Positions 14,264 to 24,069 of a DNA stretch of 24,069 nucleotides are shown one piece after another; the first letter of the stretch is position 1; every line of letters starts with the position of its first letter. Source of the DNA: Alphaproteobacteria bacterium (lineage in GTDB: Bacteria; Pseudomonadota; Alphaproteobacteria; Acetobacterales; Acetobacteraceae). Location: contig JAAFHD010000005.1 of NCBI GenBank assembly GCA_013298245.1, forward strand, positions 1 to 24,069, written 5' to 3'. The translations under genes and the position numbers were made by a program. Under the pieces are notes generated by a model that saw only the letters and a list, made by a program, of their open reading frames with translations, was not told where the DNA came from and did no database searches.

Positions 14264-16197
14264 ACCTTTCGCTTGACGCGAACACGCGCACCCAGGCCGC
14301 CGGCAACCTGGCCGGCTGGGCCGTTGCCTTCCTGACGCGCCAGCAGGCGGGCATGCCGGTGCCGGCCGATGCAGCACTGCTGCTGAGCCATGCCGACTAC
14401 TTCGCGCGTATCGAGGCAAGCCTGCCCGGCGACCTTTCCGGCGGCCGTTTCGCGGTGACGATCGAGGCGATGACGGATGCGCATTACGCCATCGCGCGCG
14501 ACGCTGTGGCCGCCGAACTCTATCTGTTCTGGCAGGATGTGAATGCGGATATCGGCAGCTTCCTGCTTGGGCTGACGGGCATCATGCCGGGTGCGACGCG
14601 CGCGCAACTGGCACCCGCGCTGGTTGCGCGCTTCGCCATTCGCAAGCGCGCACGCACGCGCGGCTTGCGTGGTGGCGATGCGAGCTTCGAAGGGCGCGAC
14701 TGGGCCTATGACCGGCTGGCGACAACACAGCCCGCGCAGCTGTGCTTCGACCAGCTTTCCGGCCTGGTGAATGCCTTGGCCAGCGCGGCGCAGATCACCA
14801 TCACGCCTGAACCATCGCTGAGCCAATTGATGCCAGCCGGCACGCCGCCCGAAGCGGAACGCACCGGCGCCGATGGCCAGGCGCGCAGCACCTTGGCCGA
14901 AGTCGAAGCGCTGCGCGAACGCATCGCCGCGGGCCTGCGCGAAGACGCGCCATCGGTCGCATTGCTGCGCCGTGGCGCGCTGCATCTGGGCAGGCGGACC
15001 ATGCCCTACCCGGAAGCTGCGGTGCCCACACTCGACATCAGCAATGGCCTCGCCGCCGCGACCGCCGAGGGCGATGCCAATGCCGCAGCCGGCCCCAGGC
15101 ATTGGCGCCTGATGCTGCGTGGACGGCCCGACATCTTCCCCGGTCACGTCGTCGCCTTTCGTGCCCCGCCCGAGGATGCGCCGGTGGCGACACCCGATAT
15201 CGGCATGGCGCTGGTGGGTGCCTTCGCGGGACTGGCGGGCGGCTTCGGTGGGCCTGAGCCGCCGGACACGCGCATCCATGTCAGTGGCGTGGTGCATCGC
15301 ATGTCGCGCCAGGCGGGGCTGCAGACGGAAGTCACCGGCGTGGAATTGCCGTTGGTCACACCGCCTGATCCGTGGTCGCTGTTCCTGCGCGCGGAGAATG
15401 CGGCACCCGCGCGCCGCACACCTGGCGCGGACACCGCAACCGCCGTGGCGCGCCAGGTGCGCAACATCTCAGCTGCCGTGATGCGCCGCATGCGCCTGCC
15501 CGAAATCGCCGAGGTGCGAGAGGCCAACGCAGCGCCGCCCGCCCTGCCGCACATGACGCTGACCACCTGGGAAGGCACGGCCGGGAATCCGGCGGAAAAC
15601 CAAGCGTTGCGGCGCCACCCGATCGCGCGCGCGCGGGCTGCCGAACAGCGCGGTGTGGCGGTGCTGACGCCCTTCGCATGGGGTGCCTGCGGGCTGGCAA
15701 TGCCGCGCTATCCGGGCATGCGCGTCATGCTGGGCTATCGCAATGGCAGCGCGACGGAATGCTTCGAGATAGGTGCGACATGGGGGCCGGGCGCGCGCAT
15801 GCAGCCGCAGCCTGGCGACTGGTGGCTGTGCCTGCCGCGTGGTGCATCAACCGCCGCGCTGGCGCCGGGCGACCGCGCTGACCACACGCCCGGCCCCGAC
15901 CAGGCCGCCGTGCATGACCTGACGGATGCGGCCGGCGCGCGCGTGATCCAGGTGGACAAGCTGACGCTGCGCATCGGCGCCGACAGCAACGCGAAAGCCG
16001 GCACGCGACCCGCGCATGGCAACAAGGCCTTCACGCTGAGCCACGCTGACGGAAAGGCGGAAATCACCATGGACCAGAACGGCGTCATCACGCTGAAGGG
16101 CGAGCGCATCAACATCGATGCCGGCAGCAACGGCACCGTCGCGATCACCGCGAAGGACGTGAACATCAACGTGCAGAACAGGGTGAACGTGACCTGA
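14260..16197 (+). CDS. Fused baseplate hub and spike protein (gp27/gp5- or VgrG-like)
   Basis: A 645-aa protein with the layout of a hub/spike fusion as in VgrG and Afp8. Residues 1 to about 420 form a mixed hub domain (gp27-like); about 430-540 look like an OB-fold (RARAAEQRGVAVLTPFAWG, PRYPGMRVMLGY, FEIGATWGPGARMQPQPGDW); the last 80 residues are a repetitive strand pattern (AFTLSHADGKAEITMDQNG, GVITLKGERINIDAGSNG, VAITAKDVNINVQNRVNVT) typical of the trimeric beta-helix needle. It should sit at the distal end of the tube and puncture the target, capped by the next gene's product. Start and stop are fused to neighbours (ATGA and TGATG). No additional enzymatic domain is visible. Confidence 0.82.
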   Translation: MNLSLDANTRTQAAGNLAGWAVAFLTRQQAGMPVPADAALLLSHADYFARIEASLPGDLSGGRFAVTIEAMTDAHYAIARDAVAAELYLFWQDVNADIGSFLLGLTGIMPGATRAQLAPALVARFAIRKRARTRGLRGGDASFEGRDWAYDRLATTQPAQLCFDQLSGLVNALASAAQITITPEPSLSQLMPAGTPPEAERTGADGQARSTLAEVEALRERIAAGLREDAPSVALLRRGALHLGRRTMPYPEAAVPTLDISNGLAAATAEGDANAAAGPRHWRLMLRGRPDIFPGHVVAFRAPPEDAPVATPDIGMALVGAFAGLAGGFGGPEPPDTRIHVSGVVHRMSRQAGLQTEVTGVELPLVTPPDPWSLFLRAENAAPARRTPGADTATAVARQVRNISAAVMRRMRLPEIAEVREANAAPPALPHMTLTTWEGTAGNPAENQALRRHPIARARAAEQRGVAVLTPFAWGACGLAMPRYPGMRVMLGYRNGSATECFEIGATWGPGARMQPQPGDWWLCLPRGASTAALAPGDRADHTPGPDQAAVHDLTDAAGARVIQVDKLTLRIGADSNAKAGTRPAHGNKAFTLSHADGKAEITMDQNGVITLKGERINIDAGSNGTVAITAKDVNINVQNRVNVT

Positions 16198-16532
16198 TGC
16201 CGAATGTCCTGACGACCAATGATCGCCTGAACTGCGCCTTCCAGGGCAGCGTGAATTTGTCCGGCGCGGACAAACTGCTCGCCGCCGGTGCGCCGGTGCT
16301 GACACGCGCGCGGCTGATGGGTGCTTCCGTCGCGGCCTGCAAGTCCGAAAAGAGCGGCAGCCCGACGCCATGCGCCAGCATCAGCACGATTTCCGCGGGC
16401 GCTTCGACGAAGCTGTTCGTCGGCGGTGCTGCGGTGATGCTGGACAGCGTGGCGGCGCAGTCCAACCCCGGGCCGCACAGCATCAGCATGGCACCGGGGC
16501 CGGCCGCGCAAAGCAAGCTGGTGGCGTCATGA
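16197..16532 (+). CDS. PAAR-like spike tip protein
   Basis: A 111-aa protein directly after the hub/spike gene, one-base TGATG fusion. Size, Gly/Ala/Ser-rich strand pattern and position fit PAAR or PAAR-like (DUF4150/DUF4280) tip proteins that sharpen the beta-helix needle and bind one metal ion. It has Cys13 (LNCAF), Cys48 (AACKSEK), Cys59 (TPCAS) and His94 (GPHSIS), possible metal ligands, but the classic Pro-Ala-Ala-Arg repeats are not evident. The opening MPNVLTTNDRLNCAFQGSVN resembles PAAR-like members. It overlaps the gp25-like gene by 4 nt. No C-terminal effector extension is present. Confidence 0.68.
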   Translation: MPNVLTTNDRLNCAFQGSVNLSGADKLLAAGAPVLTRARLMGASVAACKSEKSGSPTPCASISTISAGASTKLFVGGAAVMLDSVAAQSNPGPHSISMAPGPAAQSKLVAS

Positions 16533-16969
16533 GCAGCGAACGCGAAGCGCTGCTGGGATATGCGATGCGGCTGAAGCCGATCCATCCCAGCATCGGCGCG
16601 GCGGCCGGCTTTGATGTGGATCTATCCGCCGATGGCCGCGTGCGCGGGCATGCGGCACTGGGCCAGGCGCTGACGCTGGCCATGGTGACGCTGCGCGGCA
16701 GCGATGTCTTCGCGCGCGGCTTCGGCTTCGCGGGCCTGGCCGCCATCGGCGCTGAGGTGGACCCGCTGTTGAAGCGCGAACGCCTGCGCCTGGCGGTGAT
16801 TGATGTGCTGCGCACCGAGCCGCGCATCCGCCGCATCCTGTCCGTGCGTTTTGCTGATGAAACGCATGCGCCGGGCAGTCGGTCGCTCGAAATGCTGGCC
16901 GAATTCGAAACCATCGCCGCGACCCGCCAGGCCGCCGTGATGCAAGGGGAGATCAACGATGTCAGGTAG
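16529..16969 (+). CDS. Baseplate wedge protein, gp25/GpW-like
   Basis: A 146-aa protein of the gp25 lysozyme-like family (T4 gp25, P2 W, TssE, Afp9), which nucleates the sheath on the baseplate. The family's EPR triad is visible as TEPRI (Glu97-Pro98-Arg99), preceded by the GFDVDLSADGRVRGHAALGQAL strand-helix opening and followed by the closing strand RRILSVRFADE. The ATG at 16529 lies in an ATGA overlap with the PAAR-like gene, and the 3' end overlaps the J-like gene by 11 nt. Order PAAR, gp25, J follows the pattern of eCIS clusters with PAAR and gp25 swapped. Confidence 0.82.
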   Translation: MSSEREALLGYAMRLKPIHPSIGAAAGFDVDLSADGRVRGHAALGQALTLAMVTLRGSDVFARGFGFAGLAAIGAEVDPLLKRERLRLAVIDVLRTEPRIRRILSVRFADETHAPGSRSLEMLAEFETIAATRQAAVMQGEINDVR

Positions 16970-18371
16970 CACCGGGGCGCTCGATCCGGGCGAGGTTCTG
17001 GCCATCGACGAAGCGCTGCTGCGCGCAAGCGGTGATGCCGCGTTTGGCGTGACCACCAGCGGCTTTGTGGCCAAGCCCTTCGCGCGGTTGCTGGCGGAAA
17101 AGCTGGCCTTGGCGCGCATGCTGCTGGGCGCGGATGCCGATCTTTCGGCCGGTAGCATGGTGCGCAAATTGCTGGAAATCACAGCGCTGGAAGATGCGCG
17201 GCAATGGGGCGCGCTGGCGGCGGGGTATGACGACATGTTCGTCTCCTCCGCGCGCGGCGCGGCGCTGACGGCGCTCGGGGAAGAACTGGGCCTGCCACGC
17301 CCGCGCATGGCCGCAACCGGCAGCCTGGCCTGCGTGCTGCAAGGCGCGCTGCCCGCTGGCACCACGCGCATCACCCTGCCGCGCGGGCTGCGTCTGCTGA
17401 CACCCGGCGGGCATCATGTCGCGCTGACGGAAACGGTCACGCTGGATGCCGCGACCACGCGGCGCACTGCGGCCGTCGAGGCCTTCATCCCCGGCCCCAG
17501 CCACAATCTGGACCCAGGCGTGGCCCCGCAAAAAATCGACCGCATCAACCGCACCGACCCGCTGGCGGCCGAACTGATCGCCGCCGAGAACGCCGCCGGC
17601 CGCGTGCTGGTGAACATCGAGCACACCGCCGCTTTGACCGGCGGCGAGATGGGTTGGCCGGACCTGCGGTATCGCCAATTGCTGCTGCGCGCGCCGCGTT
17701 CGATCTGGACCGCGCAGGCGGTCGAAATGGCGGTCGCGATGGTGCCGGGCGTGCGCCAGGTGCAGGTGGCGGATCTGCGCGGCGGGTTGGATTTGCAGCA
17801 ATCCATCTTCGGCAATTTCAACTTCATCGAACGGCTGTTCGGCACCGAGCGTGATCTCGCCAGCCCGTATTACGTGACGGTGCTGGTGGCACCCACGCCG
17901 GCGGCGATCTGGTCGGGGCCGGATGGGCTGCGCGCCATGGTCGAACAGGCGCTGGAGGATGTGCGCCCGATCGGCATCCTGCCCAATATCCAGCAGGCGA
18001 ATGAGGTGGGCGTGGGTGTTGCCGCCAAGCTTGTGGTGCGCGGCCTGCCGTTGCCCACCGGCAATGTGGCTGCGGTGAATGGCTCGGCGGCGGCGGCGGC
18101 GTTGCGCGCGCGGCTGCATGCGCGGCTGCAACGCTATGTGGATGCGCTGCCCTTTGGCGAACCGGTGCGCCACGCCGAAATCATCTGGACGCTGATGAGC
18201 GAACCGGGCATCGCCGATGCACGTGAAGTGCGGCTGCTGCGCTACCCGGCAACGACCGGCGCGCCGGGGGCGCCTGCCGTGCTGCCGGTGGGGCAGAACC
18301 TTGATCTCTCCGCCGACAGCATCCCGGCCTATGTCGATATCGACACGCCGGTGCGGCTGGAGATCGTGTAA
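16959..18371 (+). CDS. Baseplate wedge protein, J-like (gp6/gp47 family)
   Basis: A 470-aa member of the baseplate J family (P2 J, Mu gp47, T4 gp6, Afp11), which forms the wedge ring linked to gp25. The typical opening is present: RGAALTALGEELGLPR (about 98-113), then a domain of the G-T-x-I-PxG type (LPAGTTRITLPRGLRLLTPGG), and later strands with FGNFNFIERLFGTERDL and ASPYYVTVLVAPTP. Length is usual for the family. It overlaps gp25 by 11 nt and its TAA shares a base with the next ATG (TAATG), so wedge proteins should be made in step. Confidence 0.85.
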   Translation: MSGSTGALDPGEVLAIDEALLRASGDAAFGVTTSGFVAKPFARLLAEKLALARMLLGADADLSAGSMVRKLLEITALEDARQWGALAAGYDDMFVSSARGAALTALGEELGLPRPRMAATGSLACVLQGALPAGTTRITLPRGLRLLTPGGHHVALTETVTLDAATTRRTAAVEAFIPGPSHNLDPGVAPQKIDRINRTDPLAAELIAAENAAGRVLVNIEHTAALTGGEMGWPDLRYRQLLLRAPRSIWTAQAVEMAVAMVPGVRQVQVADLRGGLDLQQSIFGNFNFIERLFGTERDLASPYYVTVLVAPTPAAIWSGPDGLRAMVEQALEDVRPIGILPNIQQANEVGVGVAAKLVVRGLPLPTGNVAAVNGSAAAAALRARLHARLQRYVDALPFGEPVRHAEIIWTLMSEPGIADAREVRLLRYPATTGAPGAPAVLPVGQNLDLSADSIPAYVDIDTPVRLEIV

Positions 18372-20584
18372 TGCCCGCTGACGGTTTTGGCGGCGGCAGC
18401 GCACGCGCGATGGTGGCGCACCTGACCGCGCCCTTGGCCGCTGGCGCGGAACAGCGCGTGCTGCCGATCCCGGCGAACGGCCAGCTGGCGATCAACTTCC
18501 CCACGCGCCGGCCGCTGCTGATGCTGCAATTGCGCGCACCGCTGGATGCCCGCGTGCTGCGCGTGACGGCATCAGGTGCCGCGACCGCCATGCTGACATT
18601 TGATGCCTGGACCGATGCCGGCACCGCGCTGCCGCTGCACAGGCCTGCGGCGGAAAACGCAGCACCCTTCACCATCACGCTGGCCGCCACGTTGGACGGC
18701 ACGGCGCTGCCCACCGCACAGCTTGCGACCTGGCTGGAGGCGTTGCTGTGCCAGGGCGAATTGGGCCGTCTGGTGGCGTTGCTGGGCGCGGAGAAGGCGC
18801 GCATCCGGCGTGAGTCGCGACGTCTGCTGGCGATGCGGCGGCTCGGCGTTGCGGCCGATGATGCGCTGGATCGGCTGGGCGCTGATCTTGGCGTGCCGCG
18901 CCTGCATTCCACGCCCGCCTGGGATGCCGCGCGGCGGGAAATCATCTCGATCAACGGCACGGAGGGTGATGCGGCGTATCGCCGCCGCCTTGGTATCTAT
19001 CGCCCCTTCATCGCGCCCACGCGCGCGGCGACCACCGCGCTGCTGCGCCAGGGCATCGCGGATGCAGCGCTGTCGGAATCGCGCGACGCGCTGGCACTGG
19101 CGGTGAAGTTCATCGCGATCGGGCCGGCGGCGGCGCGCAACGACATGCTGGCGCGGCTGCGCGCCGATTGGCTGGTGCACCCGCTGGCGGATGCGACCGC
19201 CAACGCCACGCATGCCGCGCGCTATCTGCCCGCGCCGCGCCGCGTGGCGAGCGATGCGATGCGCGGGCGCCTGCGTGCGGCCTTCGCATTTTCCGCCGGT
19301 GCTGCCTTGGCGCCCGGGCTGGCCGCGGCGATGGATCGCGCCGCGCGTATCCTCGTGGCGATCGGCCATGCCACGCCCATCAGCATCACGCGCACGCAGG
19401 ACAATGCGGGCGGCAGTCGGTTCGAATCCGCGTTGGGTCTGGCGATGCAGCCGCTGGCGGTCGCGGATGCGGACACGCTGCGCGGCAAGCTGTTGGCCGC
19501 ACGCACGCCAGGGCCAGATCGTGAGGCAGAAGCGCTGATCGCCAGTGCGCGCGCCACACCACCACCCACCGGCGATGTCACGCTGGATTGGCTGTGGCAG
19601 GCGGCCGGGCTGCGCACGCGGCACCGGCTTTCGACCGGTGCGCTGTATCTGTCGGACATGCCGGTGCGCGGCCTGGTGGTGGATGCGCCAGACACGCTGG
19701 CGGGTGGCGCCAGCATCGAATGCCGCGCGGTGTTCGAAGCGGCCGGCGACCCCACGATGAACGCCGCACTCGGCGATGCGCTGGCACGTGCCGCGGCCAA
19801 TCGCGTGGCCGCCGGCGCGCCCGCCTTCACCGTGCTGGACGCAGCCACTGCGACCGCGCGGCGTGCTGCTGCGGTGGATGTGCCGCGTGCGGGGGGGGTG
19901 GCGAACACGCTGGCGGCGGCGGGCATCACCGCACCGGAAGTCGCCGCACCCGCCATCACCGCGACGGCGGCACTGCCGGCGGAATTGCATCGCACGCTCG
20001 CGCTGGATGCCGCGCTGTCGGCGCAGATTCGCGCCGCCGCGCCGGGTGCCATCGCGCCGTTGTCGGCATTGGTCGGGCTGTTGCGCGCATCGGGCGTCAC
20101 GTCGGTGCTGCCGATGGTCACACCGGCGGAGGTGCTGCTGGTCACAGGCGTCACGCCGCTGCCGGTGGTGGGCGTGAACCTTGGCGAACGGCGCGCCACT
20201 GGCATCCGCTGGGCGGTGATTCCATTGGGCGGGACTGCGGTGATCAACGGGCTTGGCGCGCGCGTGACGCTGGCCGGGCGCACGCCTGGTTTGGTGGCAC
20301 TGGTCGCACTGGGGCATATGCGCGGCGACGCGCCGGACCCTTATGAAATCCGCTGCGAGTTGCCGGCCGGGCGCGTGCTGGATCTGGCGCAATACGAGTG
20401 GCTGATGAACGCGCTGGAACGCTGCTTCCCCATGGGCATCGAGGTCAACACCTGGCGGCTGCGCCAGCAGCATGTGGACCTGGATGGCAATGGCGCGGCC
20501 GATCCGCTGCCGCCCAGGCTCGCGCGCCACTACCGGCGCTTTCGCATGCCGCGCCTGCGCGGATTTGAAGAACCCGATCAATGA
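18371..20584 (+). CDS. Large baseplate wedge-type tail protein (I/Afp12-like position)
   Basis: A 737-aa protein after the J-like gene, where phage tails encode protein I and eCIS loci encode the large Afp12 wedge. It is Ala/Arg/Leu-rich; an N-terminal beta part (LPIPANGQLAINFPTRRPLLML) is followed by a helical section with LGADLGVPRLHSTPAWDAARRE and GDAAYRRRLGIYRPFIAPTRA, a pattern seen in wedge proteins, and the C-terminus has beta strands (VNLGERRATGIRWAVIPLGG) and LMNALERCFPMGIEVNTWRL. No enzymatic motif is seen. The specific family is not certain. It ends 12 nt before the final gene, which has its own GAGGAG Shine-Dalgarno. Confidence 0.7.
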   Translation: MPADGFGGGSARAMVAHLTAPLAAGAEQRVLPIPANGQLAINFPTRRPLLMLQLRAPLDARVLRVTASGAATAMLTFDAWTDAGTALPLHRPAAENAAPFTITLAATLDGTALPTAQLATWLEALLCQGELGRLVALLGAEKARIRRESRRLLAMRRLGVAADDALDRLGADLGVPRLHSTPAWDAARREIISINGTEGDAAYRRRLGIYRPFIAPTRAATTALLRQGIADAALSESRDALALAVKFIAIGPAAARNDMLARLRADWLVHPLADATANATHAARYLPAPRRVASDAMRGRLRAAFAFSAGAALAPGLAAAMDRAARILVAIGHATPISITRTQDNAGGSRFESALGLAMQPLAVADADTLRGKLLAARTPGPDREAEALIASARATPPPTGDVTLDWLWQAAGLRTRHRLSTGALYLSDMPVRGLVVDAPDTLAGGASIECRAVFEAAGDPTMNAALGDALARAAANRVAAGAPAFTVLDAATATARRAAAVDVPRAGGVANTLAAAGITAPEVAAPAITATAALPAELHRTLALDAALSAQIRAAAPGAIAPLSALVGLLRASGVTSVLPMVTPAEVLLVTGVTPLPVVGVNLGERRATGIRWAVIPLGGTAVINGLGARVTLAGRTPGLVALVALGHMRGDAPDPYEIRCELPAGRVLDLAQYEWLMNALERCFPMGIEVNTWRLRQQHVDLDGNGAADPLPPRLARHYRRFRMPRLRGFEEPDQ

Positions 20585-20596
20585 GGAGCTGAGCGC

Positions 20597-21709
20597 ATGT
20601 CCGCCACCACGCTGCCCGGCTATGGCCAGGTGACCATCACGCAGGTCTACTCGACGTTCCTGAACAATGGCGTGAACCAGTACGACGCCAATGTCATGGC
20701 GTCGCAATGGCTGCTGGACAACATCTACGGCACCGGCCGCAGCTTCAGCTATTCGCAAAATTTTCCGGCGACTGATGCGGCCTGCACGCCCGCCCCCTTC
20801 GCGCGCAGCTTCCAGCATGTGGATTGGGTGGATGGCGAGAGCGTGGTGCAGGCCAGCGCGACACCTGGCGGCGATGAGGGCTTCAACGCGCGGTTGCACA
20901 AGATCGAAACCGATCTGGACCGCCTGGGCGGGCTGATCGCGCAGGCCTTCACCTGCATGAACGCGATGCGCGCGAACCTCTCACGCGCGCTGGGGGAGGT
21001 GCGCGATGAACTCAACCGCATCAATGCCGATGTGTCGCGCCTCAAGCGCGGCAATGATCCGCGGCCGGGTGTGGGCAGCATCGTCGAGAAGCTGCCCAAA
21101 TACCTCGGCGACGGCTTCATCAGCGGCAAGCAGGTGAAGATGTGGTCGCTCGAGGATGGGCGGCTGGTCTCGCTGCCGACGGTGCAAACCATGCGCCAGC
21201 CGCTGGTGGGTGACCCGGTGGAACGCGGCGCGGGCATCGCCGAGGTGCTGGCCGGCAACCCGGCGATACGCCGCGACATTCCAGGCCAGTTCACCGTGCA
21301 GGAAGTGCGCCAGAAATTCGGCGACCGCCTGACCGCCGATGGCCGTTCGCTCAACGACATCCTGGACGCGCTGCCCGACGAGCAGCGCTTCGAGAATCTG
21401 GACGCCATGGTGCAGCAGGTGAACGAGATGGATGCGATGGTGATGAAGGGCACCGGCGGCGCGCGCGCCGTGCGCGAAAGCATGGGCCAGCTGGATGGCG
21501 ATATCGGCGCCGTCGCGGTGGGCAAGATGCCGCAGCTGGGCGAGCGCCTGGCCGGCGCGCTGACTGCCGCGGGCGTACGCACGGTGGGCGATCTGGCGAA
21601 GCTGGAACCAGAAAAGCTGAACGATATCGCCGCCCGTGCCGGTGCGATGGTGACACCCGGGGAGGCGGGCGCCTTGCTGGCCCGCGCGCAAACGATTGTC
21701 AGGCTGTAG
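20597..21709 (+). CDS. Terminal tail-cluster protein with coiled coil and HhH-like end
   Basis: A 370-aa protein, last of the cluster. Residues 1-90 are mixed, 96-152 form a probable coiled coil (FNARLHKIETDLDRLGGLI, LGEVRDELNRINADVSRLK), the middle is helical and charged, and the last 60 residues (LGERLAGALTAAGVRTVGDL, LEPEKLNDIAARAG) look like a helix-hairpin-helix (DUF4332-like) module. A GAGGAG Shine-Dalgarno (20583-20588) 8 nt before the ATG fixes the start. The coiled coil could trimerise as in tail fibres, yet no receptor-binding domain is evident. An HhH-type end is unusual for a tail protein and could bind protein or nucleic acid. Function unknown. No terminator is visible in the 71 bp to ettA. 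Confidence 0.75.
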   Translation: MSATTLPGYGQVTITQVYSTFLNNGVNQYDANVMASQWLLDNIYGTGRSFSYSQNFPATDAACTPAPFARSFQHVDWVDGESVVQASATPGGDEGFNARLHKIETDLDRLGGLIAQAFTCMNAMRANLSRALGEVRDELNRINADVSRLKRGNDPRPGVGSIVEKLPKYLGDGFISGKQVKMWSLEDGRLVSLPTVQTMRQPLVGDPVERGAGIAEVLAGNPAIRRDIPGQFTVQEVRQKFGDRLTADGRSLNDILDALPDEQRFENLDAMVQQVNEMDAMVMKGTGGARAVRESMGQLDGDIGAVAVGKMPQLGERLAGALTAAGVRTVGDLAKLEPEKLNDIAARAGAMVTPGEAGALLARAQTIVRL

Positions 21710-21780
21710 CGACCCTCCCCACCGCGCCCGAATTGCGATACACGCCGCGCCCTGAACCCCCACTTCCAGGACGCAGCGCC

Positions 21781-23459
<1,679 letters not shown>

Positions 23460-23460
<1 letters not shown>

Positions 23461-23996
23461 TGGAGTTCCGCGTCGGCCCGGATGAACTGGGCATCGCCTG
23501 CCGCTACAAGGCAGGCCCTGCCATCCGCAGCACGGATGAAGGCGGGCATGCCGATGCCATCCTGCCGGGTGGCGAACCGCTGGGCTATTACGCGCGCACC
23601 AGGCGCGACCGGCGGCTTGCCATCATCGCCCCGGGCATGGTGCGCGATGTCGACGCACTGCGCCGCGACCGCCCCGAATATGTGGACGCCGATGAAGCCC
23701 GCGCGCGCCGCTGCCCGACCACCTTCTGCATCGTGCCGGTGGGTGCCGCGGCGGCCGCTGATTTCCGCGCCGCCTGGGCGGACGTCGCGGCCCGTCCGCC
23801 CTTGTTCCTGGCCATCGGCGGCAATTGCGCGCAAGTGATCGCGGGCGTGCTGGTGCGCGTGGGTGCCATGCCCGCGCGCTGGCCCAAGCCCGGCAGCCCG
23901 GACGGGTTGTTCCGCGCCCTGCACGCCGCGCGGCCCGACGCCCGCATCGCCACCGGCTTCGCCACCTGGACCGGCGAGGCGTGGGAATTGTCATGA
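23460..23996 (+). CDS. Unknown protein, possible permuted papain-like fold
   Basis: A 178-aa protein whose ATG is fused to the ettA stop. I recognise no named family. Two segments suggest a circularly permuted papain-like (NlpC/YiiX-type) hydrolase: GGHADAILPGGEPLGYY with His30, and FLAIGGNCAQVIAGVLVRVG with Cys123. In that fold the catalytic His precedes Cys by about 90 residues and the Cys sits at the start of a helix, as here. No signal peptide is visible, so if it is an amidase or protease it would act in the cytosol or be exported by a machine. The evidence is motif spacing only, and the gene may equally have a housekeeping role. It overlaps the following GNAT gene by 4 nt. Confidence 0.8.
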
Positions 23997-24069
23997 CCGC
24001 GCCGCTGTTCCGCGCGCCGCGCACCATCACCACGGCGCGGCTTTCCCTGCTGCCGCCCAGCCCCGAACA
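23993..24069 (+). CDS. GNAT acetyltransferase, 5' fragment (cut by window end)
   Basis: The ATG at 23993 overlaps the previous stop (ATGA) and opens MTAPLFRAPRTITTARLSLL. The TARLxLxP pattern is the common N-terminus of RimJ/RimL-type GNAT acetyltransferases. Only 25 residues lie in the window, so the function is tentative. Confidence 0.6.
   Translation, partial: MTAPLFRAPRTITTARLSLLPPSPE

Noticed and set aside
18572..20899. 775-codon open frame on the minus strand
   Set aside because: Antisense shadow of the 737-aa tail protein; Arg/His/Gln-rich with no recognisable domain.
5772..21709. Type VI secretion system
   Set aside because: The sheath is one polypeptide rather than TssB/TssC, and no TssJ, TssL, TssM or ClpV-like gene is present.
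5772..21709. Complete prophage or R-type tailocin
   Set aside because: No integrase, terminase, portal, capsid, holin or endolysin is seen, and the cluster is flanked closely by ctrA and ettA without visible attachment repeats.
21710..21780. Terminator between the tail-like cluster and ettA
   Set aside because: I found no stable inverted repeat followed by a T run in these 71 bp.

Overview
The window looks like chromosome of a GC-rich alphaproteobacterium, most likely a Rhodospirillales/Acetobacteraceae (Roseomonas-like) organism. This rests on a CtrA-type cell-cycle regulator, an FYDLN acid-domain protein beside aroA, and uniformly high third-position GC. The genus is inference, not a measured result.

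Region 1 (1-4042) is housekeeping. A small TusA-type sulfurtransferase gene on + meets, tail to tail, a tightly packed minus-strand run read aroA > cmk > xthA > tsaB > rimI (shikimate pathway, CMP kinase, AP endonuclease, t6A tRNA modification, N-terminal acetyltransferase). Region 2 (4043-5391) holds a short divergent spacer with a perfect inverted repeat, an FYDLN-family zinc-ribbon/acidic protein with a strong terminator, and ctrA with a structured leader.

Region 3 (5392-5726) is a non-coding, partly AT-rich spacer. It carries two hairpins, three tandem 8-mers and several short inverted repeats, and it leads into region 4.

Region 4 (about 5772-21709) is a 14-gene, single-strand cluster for a contractile phage-tail-like injection machine: a leader protein of unknown role, single-chain sheath, tube, an 83-aa tail protein, a 1027-aa protein with C-terminal membrane segments, a 494-aa protein with a possible PD-(D/E)XK nuclease motif, two unknown tail proteins, a fused hub/spike, a PAAR-like tip, a gp25-like wedge protein, a J-like wedge protein, a large wedge-type protein and a final coiled-coil/helix-hairpin-helix protein. 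The order resembles extracellular contractile injection systems (Afp/PVC) more than a prophage. However, there is no recognisable AAA+ ATPase, full-length tape measure, capsid, integrase or lysis gene between the flanking housekeeping genes. Genes from the tube to the large wedge are joined by overlaps of 1-11 nt, so the two candidate effector genes are locked into the structural operon. This cluster is the most interesting part of the window.

Region 5 (21781-24069) has ettA (ABC-F translation factor), a 178-aa protein with a possible permuted papain-like His/Cys pair, and the first codons of a GNAT-like acetyltransferase cut by the window end.
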